A DNA stretch of 6,435 nt, taken from contig JBAYVQ010000053.1 of NCBI GenBank assembly GCA_041674565.1, forward strand, positions 1-6,435. The letters run 5' to 3'. The stretch is from CALMFT01 sp041674565. GTDB taxonomy: Bacteria > Patescibacteriota > Gracilibacteria > Absconditabacterales > Absconditicoccaceae. Below the pieces are notes generated by a model. That model did no database searches and was not told where the DNA came from. It saw only the letters and a list, made by a program, of their open reading frames with translations. Made by a program: the position numbers and the translations under genes. Below are positions 1-5,884 of the stretch, one piece after another. Every line of letters begins with the position of its first letter. Position 1 is the stretch's first letter.

Positions 1-86
1 AAGTTTGCAGTGTGTTCATGGGTTTTATATAATAAGTATAAATAAAGATATGTGGGTTATTTGTATGATAGTAATACATTGGATTG

Positions 87-146
87 CTTCGCTTCGCTCG
101 CAATGACGGAGCCGTTGTGGAGACCCTTCGTTTCACTCAGGATGAC
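87..146. repeat. Pair of related short intergenic repeats
   Basis: Two 21-base units, 87-107 and 126-146, both begin CTTCG and end ATGAC, agree at 16 of 21 positions, and lie 39 bases apart in the same orientation. The first is framed by ATTGC (83-87) and GCAAT (100-104), which can pair. From memory, both types (a unit ending GCAATGAC, and a unit CTTCGTTTCACTCAGGATGAC) recur between genes in many unrelated bacterial genomes and often give rise to spurious small predicted proteins. That recollection is not checked here. They are non-coding repeats with no clear function. Confidence 0.6.
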
Positions 147-162
147 AATTACTGGAACAAAA

Positions 163-191
163 AGCTCCCGCTAGATGATTCTAGGAGAGCT
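163..191 (-). terminator. Possible minus-strand terminator hairpin
   Basis: AGCTC (163-167) pairs with GAGCT (187-191), and CTAG (171-174) pairs with CTAG (181-184), with a small internal loop between the two stems and a six-base loop ATGATT. Read on the minus strand, the hairpin is followed by GCTTTTTG, a run of five T residues. This fits an intrinsic terminator for a minus-strand transcript, but no minus-strand gene is visible upstream of it in this window, so the role is uncertain. Confidence 0.3.
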
Positions 192-250
192 CGTTGGCGT
201 GTGTGTCTGATTATAGATTATGTGTATCTATATCTCATCTTCTTCAGGAC

Positions 251-398
251 CAAAAACTCTCCATGCTTAAACCATCTAAAAAAATGATAGCAATACATGG
301 CTGCAGATAGAGTCCAGAGGAGGAGAGTGATGGTCAGATTTTGTGTCATGGCGATAAGCGTGAATAGGCTGAGATGATTTTGCAAACAAAAACTCTCC
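251..398. repeat. 12-base direct repeat CAAAAACTCTCC, two copies
   Basis: The 12 bases CAAAAACTCTCC occur exactly at 251-262 and 387-398. Both copies are followed by a short ATGC- or TGTGC-like stretch. Looser relatives occur near 158-168 (CAAAAAGCTCCC) and 463-474 (AGAAAGACTCCC). On the minus strand each reads as a purine-rich GGAGAG or GGGAGC run followed by five T residues, so they may be remnants of several copies of one small terminator-like element. Confidence 0.4.
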
Positions 399-414
399 TT
401 GTGCTAAGGAGAGT
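386..414 (-). terminator. Strong hairpin, terminator-like on the minus strand
   Basis: ACTCTCCTT (392-400) and AAGGAGAGT (406-414) form a perfect 9-bp stem with a five-base loop GTGCT. On the minus strand the stem runs directly into TTTTTGTTTG, which fits an intrinsic terminator. On the plus strand it is followed only by CTTTCT, a poor T tract. It could end a minus-strand RNA originating between here and about 660. No gene for such a transcript is recognisable. Confidence 0.45.
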
Positions 415-606
415 CTTTCTATCGTGTGATGATAAGTGTGTAGTGTATTAAGTTTCACTAAACAGAAAGACTCCCTCTTTGTGCCCAAAAGAAGTGGTTT
501 CTATACATGTCAGTGAGATTCGTTGTTTTCATACCAAGCTCTATACTTTTTTATATTTGGATTGCAATACTTTTTTACTATTTGTAAATGATATTTTACT
601 TTGTGC

Positions 607-640
607 TTGCAATAAGGTCTTATTAGCATATTCAGAATAT
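607..640 (+). promoter_or_regulatory. Tentative promoter and AT palindrome before the DUF805 gene
   Basis: TTGCAA (607-612) lies 16 bases ahead of TATTCA (629-634), a weak sigma70-like pair. The perfect 13-bp palindrome ATATTCAGAATAT (628-640) overlaps the proposed -10 box and could be an operator, though AT-rich palindromes arise easily by chance. It ends 30 bases before the ATG at 671. Confidence 0.3.
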
Positions 641-670
641 CATATCTTTATTTATTATTGAGCTGTGTGT

Positions 671-1558
671 ATGAAAACACTTTCTGGATTGTTCGCTCAT
701 ATCGAGTCTATCGCGACCGCTAATCATCCCCCAAGACTCAGTAGGTGACAGTTTATCTTATCAAGTGGATTGTTGGCTGTATGCGTAGTAGTAGCATTAC
801 TTATATTACACATCATTGCCAAATTTGTTGGTGGGTTTTGGTTGTATAGCGCTGGTAGTTTGTTGGTGGGCTTGGTAAGTTTGTATCTTGGTGTCAAGAA
901 TGCTGTCAGAAGATGTCATGACTTGTGATGGACCTGACATTACTGTTGGTTGCTCGTTATCCCGCTTATCAATCTTATCCTTTTGGCATTTTTGATATTC
1001 AAACAAGGAATAAGCTGAAATAATAAGTACGGAGAAGATACGTTACCGTCACAAGAACAACCTGACGAACAATACTGGATGCTTGGCATCATCTTTTTTG
1101 TGCTCTATCTTATTGTAAGTTTTGCCAATGCGTGGTTTACCAGAGATACGGTACAAAATTATGGAGAAAATATGATGCAACAAGGTATATGGGGCGATAT
1201 GATGAAGCAGGTGGTCCAAGATGAGATTCCTGCAGATGCGGATACCATAGTAACTGACGCTCCCATAGTGGATACTCCAGCACAGTGATCTGACGATGCT
1301 TCTGCTGAACCAGCAACCAATCTGGATGATATCTCGTTTGGCATCAAGGCGTGTGATGATTATGTAGCATTGCTCAAATGTGTAATCCAGAAGGCCCCAG
1401 ATTGACTCAAATCAACTTACGAACAAGGATTTGCGCAGGTGATTCAGATTATCAAAAGTTCTCAAGGATCATATCTTGAACAAGTATGCCAAGGTATTAT
1501 GGATGATGTACAGTCTCAAAAAGCAGATTTTGCTCAATACGGTTGTACGATAGAGTAA
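671..1558 (+). CDS. DUF805 membrane protein with Cys-patterned C-terminal domain (UGA = Gly)
   Basis: This 295-residue protein is visible only when six in-frame UGA codons (746, 926, 935, 1016, 1286, 1403) are read as Gly. Membrane segments lie at about 28-50, 57-75, 91-110 and 137-156. Residues 80-93 (R-R-C-H-D-L-G-W-T-G) and 113-121 (Q-G-I-S-G-N-N-K-Y-G nearby) match the conserved end of DUF805, a bacterial inner-membrane family of unknown function; Gly86, Gly89 and Gly116 are all UGA-coded. After the fourth membrane segment comes an acidic, Ala/Asp/Pro-rich linker and a domain with Cys228, Cys237, Cys273 and Cys292 in a C-x8-C...C...YGC pattern. This resembles small secreted bacterial domains that likely form two disulfides, so I infer it lies outside the membrane. 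DUF805 proteins are usually only 100-150 residues, so the second half is an addition. The start is the ATG at 671, where family similarity begins; no Shine-Dalgarno is seen. The stop is TAA, followed by a terminator. The molecular role is unknown. Confidence 0.88.
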
Positions 1559-1576
1559 TATCTTGTTGTATATCAT

Positions 1577-1601
1577 AAGACCGCCTTAGGGTGGTTTTTT
1601 T
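1577..1601 (+). terminator. Intrinsic terminator after the DUF805 gene
   Basis: ACCGCC (1580-1585) pairs with GGTGGT (1590-1595) through a four-base TTAG loop, with one G-T pair. The stem can be extended by three weak pairs, and a run of seven T residues (1595-1601) follows. It lies about 20 bases after the TAA. Confidence 0.8.
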
Positions 1602-1611
1602 GTACATCATA

Positions 1612-1639
1612 TTGACATAAGTCTATATAAATGTATAAG
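1612..1639 (+). promoter_or_regulatory. sigma70-type promoter of the orphan gene
   Basis: A perfect -35 box TTGACA (1612-1617) is separated by 16 bases from TATAAG (1634-1639), five of six matches to TATAAT. A second TATACT lies at 1643-1648. Transcription would start near 1646, leaving a leader of about 25 bases before the ATG at 1671. It sits directly after the previous gene's terminator. Confidence 0.7.
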
Positions 1640-1670
1640 CTATATACTAATTTATTCCTATCTATTTCAG

Positions 1671-2711
1671 ATGAAAGGGTGAGTACAAATCGTAAAAGAT
1701 AGAGCAACGGACCAAGAAGTGACTATATTGGAAAAACTAGATGGTGGCTTATTTTTAGTGCAGTTTGTTACTACAACAGGAAGAAAGATCGCTGATGCTC
1801 TGGCTGGAGAAAAGGCATTGAGAAGATGAAGCGAATTGCAGCGAGAAGAAACTCAAGAAAATCCTTTGCAAAAAATAAAGAAGGTACATAGACAGTTTGA
1901 TTCCTGAATGAGGTCTCTTTCGGGTGCTTTGTATGATTCGGGCTTGAGCGCCAATGCCAGTGCTTTTTCTGGTCGTCCAGCTACTGTAAGCGACCTAGGA
2001 GGCCACAGACTTACTAAGTTGTATAAAAAAATACTAGGCACAAATCGTTATGACGGTTTGATAAAAGAACCATCTGATATCGATAGAGAGCATAAACAAG
2101 CATATAGAGAGTTCCATAGGCTTAGTGAGAACGAGGATGAAATTATCCATTTCAACAGGCAAGCTGCGGCAAGTTTTGTGCAAATGGTGAAGGATTTACC
2201 TGATCTGGCGGCTACAAGATTTATCGAGGCATTTTTTGATCTAGCAAGAAATGGTTGGATACGAGAGGGTGGTAGTTACAGTAATGAGTCCATCAGATGA
2301 TCTGATGCATTTGAGGCATGAATGTTATTGCTTGCTGATAGGATGGAAAGATCAAGACCTCAGAGAGATGATACGGCCATCATTAGATCAGAGTTTTTGA
2401 GCAGTATAGGGATGCGTGGATCGCGTAACGAAGTGCCAAGTGGTGCATTATGGATAGGGCAAGAAAGAGCAAAAAAGATATCAGATATGATAATCTGAGA
2501 AGAGTGATATACGACGCCTTGGAGTCTAGATCGTGTTGATGGGGATTGCGAGCTTAGCTGTGCAGGTGGTGGTGCCTATGAGATTAAATTGAGCAAGACC
2601 GCTTCTAATGAGCTTATGGTAGTATGAGTAGCACAAGGTGATTTTGGGTTTCGTTATCACCATGATAGAGAAGGTGCTGTAGCAGTTGGCCAGATTATCC
2701 GCATAAGATAA
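1671..2711 (+). CDS. Unrecognised 346-residue protein (UGA = Gly)
   Basis: I do not recognise this protein. It runs from ATG 1671 to TAA 2709-2711 across eight in-frame UGA codons (1680, 1827, 1905, 2298, 2319, 2496, 2505, 2625), so about 8 of 34 glycines are UGA-coded. The fourth codon is already UGA, and a standard-code reading finds only an internal fragment from about 1908. There is no signal peptide or membrane segment, so it is probably cytoplasmic. Residues 1-50 look like a small beta-rich domain (alternating hydrophobic residues, D-G-G-L-F-L-V-Q-F). The middle, about 130-235, is helical and charged. The end, about 285-346, is again beta-like, with Cys293 and Cys297 spaced C-x3-C before three glycines. 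It has its own promoter and terminator, so it is probably a single-gene unit. No Shine-Dalgarno precedes the start. The open frame over 346 codons with UAA as the only stop supports it being real. Confidence 0.85.
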
Positions 2712-2732
2712 TACATGCTTGTATTGCAATGC

Positions 2733-2767
2733 CCCTAGGTTAGTGCGTATGCTTGCTTAGGGTTTTT
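2733..2767 (+). terminator. Intrinsic terminator after the orphan gene
   Basis: CCCTAGG (2733-2739) pairs with CTTAGGG (2756-2762) over seven positions including one G-T pair, around a 16-base loop, followed by TTTTT (2763-2767). It begins about 20 bases after the TAA. Confidence 0.75.
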
Positions 2768-2787
2768 GTATAATATACAACAAGGTA

Positions 2788-2817
2788 TTGACAAATATAA
2801 TATAATATTTATATACA
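2788..2817 (+). promoter_or_regulatory. sigma70-type promoter of the duplicated-domain gene
   Basis: A perfect TTGACA (2788-2793) is followed by a very AT-rich spacer. The -10 box is probably TATACA (2812-2817, 18-base spacer), with TATATA (2810-2815) as an alternative. Transcription would start about 30 bases ahead of the ATG at 2853. Confidence 0.6.
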
Positions 2818-2852
2818 ATCTACTATTGTATTTATTCTATTCCAAATAAACG

Positions 2853-4109
2853 ATGTCCAATCAACCTGCTGCTTGATTCGATCAATTGGTGAAGGATTTG
2901 CGTACTGATTCAGTTTTTACTGATAAGATAGGGGACCTAAGAAGCGAAGACTTGAAAGTAGATGCTTTGCTTCGTAAGCTATTGGACCAAGGAGGTCCAT
3001 TATCGTTCTTCTCTAGAAAATTATCAGCTGATCAAAGAGCTACTTATGTTAGTATGCTGAAGACGTATCAAGAGCCTATTGATGCTGCATTGAAGTCATA
3101 CATTATGACTATGACGAGTCCTGACGATATGTTTTCTGCTTATTTTTGGTTTAAGAACGGTAACAAAGATGCAAGCGAATTTGATACAAGTTTATTTTGG
3201 GAGCTTATTTCCTTGGATCTACCAAATATTGACTTCAAACAATACCAGACATCACGTGGCACGACAGTACAAAGCATGATCAATAGACTGTATACCTTAG
3301 CAAGACAGGACAAAACCAATAGCGAAAATCCTTTGCGGAAGTTTTTATGGAATTACTTACGTAAGGAGATCAAGTATTGTGAGACGCTTCATGACATGAT
3401 GAGTAGTTTGCCAACGCACCCTGCTGTAACGGAAATAAAACAAGTTTTGAAACCACATGATACAGTAGATCTGCCAGTAATTATTGACAAGTTGTTGCAA
3501 GGTCAATTGGATCAAGAAGCATTGAAGCTCTATTATCCATTGCTGGAAGAGCAAAGGAATGTCATTGATCCAATCATCAAAAAATATCTTTGGGCAGCAA
3601 GAAGCAGCAAGAAAGCGTTTCCTTGGTATACTGGTTTTATGAACAACTTCTGGTTTAAAGCAAATGGCGGAAGGGGTCGTTTTGAAGAGGAACACTACGG
3701 ATTTGATGAGAATCACGGAGCAGATTATGATCTCAGTACATTTTGGAAAATCATGCAATATGGTTTAACGGCAAAAGACTTTGCGAATATTGCGACTGTA
3801 GACAATAAACGCGTAAGAGAAATTATAGCAATGATGTACGGCAAAGACGTGGTTTATCCTTTTGTAAATGGATATGCTAAGATAGCAAGTCGTAATCAAA
3901 ATTATTATCACTTTGAGCCATGTGCTATATGATTTATAGATACCAATTTTAATTTAGTAGTTCCGTGCAAATATATTGCTGCTACGGATGTTGTTGATGG
4001 AGTAGTGAAAGTAGGGGTGACATGAGAGTACGTTGATGCTCCTGATGGACATGACTATTATAAGACTGAGCGATCTACGATATCATTACCACCAAAATCC
4101 TCAAAATAA
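2853..4109 (+). CDS. Internally duplicated protein with C-terminal WG-like repeat (UGA = Gly)
   Basis: This 418-residue protein of unknown function runs from ATG 2853 to TAA 4107-4109. UGA codons at 2874, 3930 and 4023 are read as Gly8, Gly360 and Gly391. Residues about 37-148 and 207-329 look like two diverged copies of one helical unit: each has K-L-L near its start, a helix rich in Q/E/R, then F-W-F-K (98-101 and 266-269), then an acidic stretch ending in L-F-W or T-F-W (114-116 and 296-298), and later R-L-Y or M-M-Y. From residue 359 the sequence G-F-I-D-T-N-F-N-L-V-V-P-C-K-Y, then D-G-V-V-K-V, matches the WG (KWG) beta repeat, usually G-F-I-D-x-x-G-x-x-V-I-P-x-x-Y. Its first Gly is UGA-coded, and a standard-code reading would cut the repeat off. 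There is no signal peptide or membrane segment. WG repeats are thought to mediate binding; here only about one unit is present. The ATG at 2853 is preferred over the TTG at 2886 because it fits the promoter. No Shine-Dalgarno is seen. Confidence 0.88.
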
Positions 4110-4134
4110 TACTACAGATTAATAATCTAGAGAT

Positions 4135-4168
4135 AATCTGAAGGCTTCATCTGCCTTCAGGTTTTTTT
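4135..4168 (+). terminator. Intrinsic terminator after the WG-repeat gene
   Basis: CTGAAGGC (4138-4145) and GCCTTCAG (4153-4160) form a perfect 8-bp stem around a seven-base loop TTCATCT, followed by G and seven T residues (4162-4168). It lies 28 bases after the TAA and is the strongest terminator in the window. Confidence 0.88.
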
Positions 4169-4210
4169 GTCATAACTTTTTCAGGTGTTTTCTTGGATGA
4201 TTTTGTTAGT

Positions 4211-4238
4211 ATCAGCGCATTGCTGATCCCAATGCATT
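4211..4238. repeat. Small hairpin and adjacent palindrome
   Basis: ATCAGC (4211-4216) pairs with GCTGAT (4222-4227) around a five-base loop. The perfect 8-bp palindrome AATGCATT follows at 4231-4238. These open the palindrome cluster. Confidence 0.5.
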
Positions 4239-4245
4239 ACTATTT

Positions 4246-4275
4246 GTTACTTTTTGCACGAGTCCAAAAAGTAAC
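4246..4275. repeat. 11-bp perfect inverted repeat
   Basis: GTTACTTTTTG (4246-4256) and CAAAAAGTAAC (4265-4275) are perfect reverse complements around the eight-base loop CACGAGTC. From memory, inverted repeats of this GTTACTTTTTG type recur between genes in other bacteria; that is unchecked. It may be the end of a small mobile or repeated element rather than a terminator, since no T tract follows the stem. Confidence 0.6.
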
Positions 4276-4276
4276 T

Positions 4277-4292
4277 CCCGCAGTACTGCGGG
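4277..4292. repeat. 16-bp perfect palindrome
   Basis: CCCGCAGTACTGCGGG is its own reverse complement. It follows the 11-bp inverted repeat after a single base and is more GC-rich than its surroundings. It could be a protein-binding site or a cruciform, or part of the same repeat element. Confidence 0.6.
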
Positions 4293-4357
4293 ATAAACGC
4301 CAAGACCCATCAAACGCAGTGTTATGTTTTGCGAACCCATCATTGCTTTGCTCACGA

Positions 4358-4401
4358 AGTTGGCTCCTCCCCATCCTACGGACGGGACCCAGTCGCCAAC
4401 T
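4358..4401. repeat. Nested inverted repeats
   Basis: The outer arms AGTTGGC (4358-4364) and GCCAACT (4395-4401) are perfect complements. Inside them CCCATCC (4370-4376) and GGACGGG (4380-4386) pair around TAC with one A-C mismatch, which becomes a G-U pair if the minus strand is transcribed. The two-level fold suggests a structured RNA or a folded repeat element. Confidence 0.5.
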
Positions 4402-4431
4402 GATGTCTTACATTGCTATCCATGTCTTGTT

Positions 4432-4500
4432 CACGGATTCACACCGTGCGTTTGATAAAGATAGTGTGATATTGATACACGGACGCGTCATGGCACGTCC
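4432..4500. repeat. Short hairpin followed by a 20-bp near-palindrome
   Basis: CACGG (4432-4436) pairs with CCGTG (4444-4448). Further on, 4481-4500 is a near-perfect palindrome (GGACGCGTCA then TGGCACGTCC) with one mismatch and one G-T pair. Palindromes of this GGACG...CATG...CGTCC type are, from memory, found between genes in other bacteria; not verified. Confidence 0.5.
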
Positions 4501-4517
4501 CTACAAAATGCCTTTCC

Positions 4518-4542
4518 GCCTTCAGCTTTTAGCCTTCAGCTT
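4518..4542 (+). repeat. Double direct repeat GCCTTCAGCTT before the nuclease start
   Basis: The 11 bases GCCTTCAGCTT occur at 4518-4528 and 4532-4542, 14 bases apart, ending five bases before the ATG at 4548. The core GCCTTCAG also forms the 3' arm of the terminator at 4153-4160. It occupies the place where a ribosome binding site would be expected. Confidence 0.55.
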
Positions 4543-4547
4543 ATCTT

Positions 4548-5810
4548 ATGGCCTATTCTCATTCCAAGATACAATCATATCTGCAGTGTCCGCTCAAATA
4601 TCGTTTTGAAAAAATTGATAAGCTCGAAGTCCAGCAAGAGGGGATTTTTGAAAGTATTGCATTCGTGGTGGGAAGCAGCGTGCATGCGGCGTTGGAGTAT
4701 TTGTACAAACAATCAAGGAATAAGATCATACCGCCAAAGGATCAGGTTATTGCTTATTTTGATCAAGAGCGGCAGCGTGAAATCGCTGCATTGGATGAAA
4801 AATACGATAGACCTGTGTTTTCGGTAGACGAGAGAGATGTATCTCGCCATAGGGCTTTGGAGTACATCAACCGATATTACGATACCTATCACCCTTTCAA
4901 TCAGGCGGTCACTGATAGCGTGGAGAAGCAGATGCGGATCGAGATCAAACCTGGTGTAAAATTTACGGGTATTGTGGATAGGCTCGATATCCAAGGCGAG
5001 ACCGCTATCATTGTGGACTACAAAACCAATAGATCTTTGCCGCCAGACGCATATGATACCATCAAAGATCAGCTCAGCATCTATGGTCTGGCTATCCAAA
5101 ATGACTATGGAGATAAGTTCAAAACAATCATAGGCAAGGTGATTTACCTACACTTGGAAAGAGAGTATACGCGAGAGTTGACCAATGAAGTGATCCAACA
5201 GGTAAGAGCAAAATATTTGGCGATCATCGAAGAGATCGAGCACAAGACATTTTACTACAATATGGGTAATCAAGAAGCGTTTGAGCCAAAGCCGGGTAGA
5301 CATTGTGAAGAATGTCCCTTCAAGCCTTTGTGCCCTATCTACAAACACCAGTTTGCAGAAAATGAGTCTATTTCGGTAGGGGAGTTGGGCGAACTAACTA
5401 TCAGAGAGCTGATTGATGAAGTGTATATGTTGGGCCAGCAGTCCAAAGACATCGAGGCCAAAAAATCCTTGTATCTCGAGTTACTAAAAAAATACGCTGA
5501 AGATCAAGGTTATACGCACAAACTGTGGTGAACTGTTGCCAAACTCAAACTCAGCAAGAAAGATGAATACGTACCGATTATAGATCAAAAGGAAGTATTG
5601 ATAGATAAACTGAAAGACAAGGGGGTCTGGGATACCGTGAAAAAAGAAGACGTAGATAAAGTAGCGCTCAATGCGCTGCTTCAGCAACAAAAACTCAATC
5701 CATCTGACTTCACTGGGCTGATAAAGCATGAGACCAAACTATCTATCGGTCGGCCGAGTAAGATCACTGATAAAGACATAGAGGAACAAGAAGGCACCGT
5801 GGGAGCATAA
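4548..5810 (+). CDS. RecB/AddB/Cas4-like PD-(D/E)XK nuclease with Fe-S cluster (UGA = Gly)
   Basis: This 420-residue protein belongs to the PDDEXK_1 (RecB-type exonuclease) superfamily. The start S-x-S-K-I-Q-S-Y-L-Q-C-P-x-x-Y-R-F (residues 4-20) is typical of the family. Catalytic features in order: His46 (V-H-A-A-L-E), Asp144 in G-I-V-D-R-L-D, Asp157 and Lys159 in V-D-Y-K-T, and Gln175 with Tyr179 in Q-L-S-I-Y. Cys14 together with Cys253, Cys256 and Cys262 (C-x2-C-x5-C) are the four ligands of the AddB/Cas4-type [4Fe-4S] cluster, all present, so it is probably an active DNA nuclease. No helicase domain or Cas gene is nearby, so a specific repair or CRISPR role cannot be assigned. Residues 275-420 form a charged helical tail. 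The single UGA (5529, Gly328) sits in it, and a standard-code reading would remove the last 93 residues. It ends at TAA 5808-5810. No Shine-Dalgarno is seen; the start is fixed by the family's N-terminal motif. Confidence 0.92.
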
Positions 5811-5819
5811 ACTTGCTCG

Positions 5820-5847
5820 TTGATTTGTGGGGCGGGTTTGCTATACT
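5820..5847 (+). promoter_or_regulatory. Extended -10 promoter of the HD gene
   Basis: TTGATT (5820-5825) and TATACT (5842-5847) are separated by 16 bases, and the -10 box is preceded by TGC (5839-5841), giving the extended TGnTATACT form. Transcription would start near 5854, about 30 bases before the ATG at 5885. It begins nine bases after the nuclease stop. Confidence 0.7.
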
Positions 5848-5884
5848 CCATAGTGACTTTTTTATTGAATATACGAGATCCACC

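Larger units (their letters stand above)
1..670. other. Gene-free leader region with repeats and hairpins
   Basis: I find no supportable coding sequence here in either code. In the first frame the opening bases stay open for 14 codons and then meet TAA at 43-45; this could be the tail of an upstream gene but is too short to call. The region contains two related short repeats (87-146), an imperfect hairpin (163-191), a 7-bp-arm inverted repeat (212-218 with 226-232), a direct repeat of 12 bases (251-262 and 387-398), a strong hairpin (392-414), and a 13-bp AT palindrome (628-640) just ahead of the first gene. The stretch from about 530 to 660 is very AT-rich and probably carries the promoter of the gene at 671. 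Confidence 0.6.
4170..4547. other. Gene-free, palindrome-rich stretch
   Basis: An open frame crosses this stretch on the plus strand (4193-4609), but it matches no family I know, overlaps the nuclease gene in another frame, and simply translates the palindromes, so I do not call it. The DNA looks more GC-rich than its surroundings between about 4275 and 4500. It holds at least six palindromes or inverted repeats and a double direct repeat, listed separately. I see no convincing promoter for the nuclease gene; TTGATA (4452-4457) has only a poor -10 candidate downstream. Confidence 0.55.

Noticed and set aside
84..287. Small plus-strand open frame of 67 codons
   Set aside because: Its first part is a translation of the two intergenic repeats, and the rest matches nothing and crosses hairpins; it is very likely non-coding.
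276..488. Minus-strand open frame of 70 codons
   Set aside because: It spans the strong hairpin and direct repeats, has no start signal and shows no family features.
479..670. Possible 64-residue N-terminal extension of the DUF805 protein (same frame, open when UGA is sense)
   Set aside because: The start would be TTG, the DNA is AT-rich with the likely promoter inside it, and DUF805 similarity begins after the ATG at 671.
3357..3758. Minus-strand open frame of 133 codons
   Set aside because: It lies wholly inside the duplicated-domain gene and has no recognisable motifs; it is a shadow frame.
671..4109. UGA codons as selenocysteine, tryptophan, frameshifts or pseudogene stops
   Set aside because: Eighteen UGAs in four otherwise intact genes without any in-frame UAA or UAG exclude decay. 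UGG serves Trp, and the DUF805 and WG motifs require Gly at several of these positions.
4193..4609. Plus-strand open frame of 138 codons before the nuclease gene
   Set aside because: It translates the palindrome cluster and overlaps the well-supported nuclease start in another frame; it has no family motif.
4548..5810. Reading the nuclease as Cas4 of a CRISPR system
   Set aside because: The motifs fit Cas4 as well as AddB/RecB-type nucleases, but no repeats, cas1 or cas2 are present in the window and the protein is longer than typical Cas4.
5803..5818. GAGCA/TGCTC hairpin over the nuclease stop as a terminator
   Set aside because: The stem has only five pairs and no T tract follows; it runs into the promoter of the next gene.
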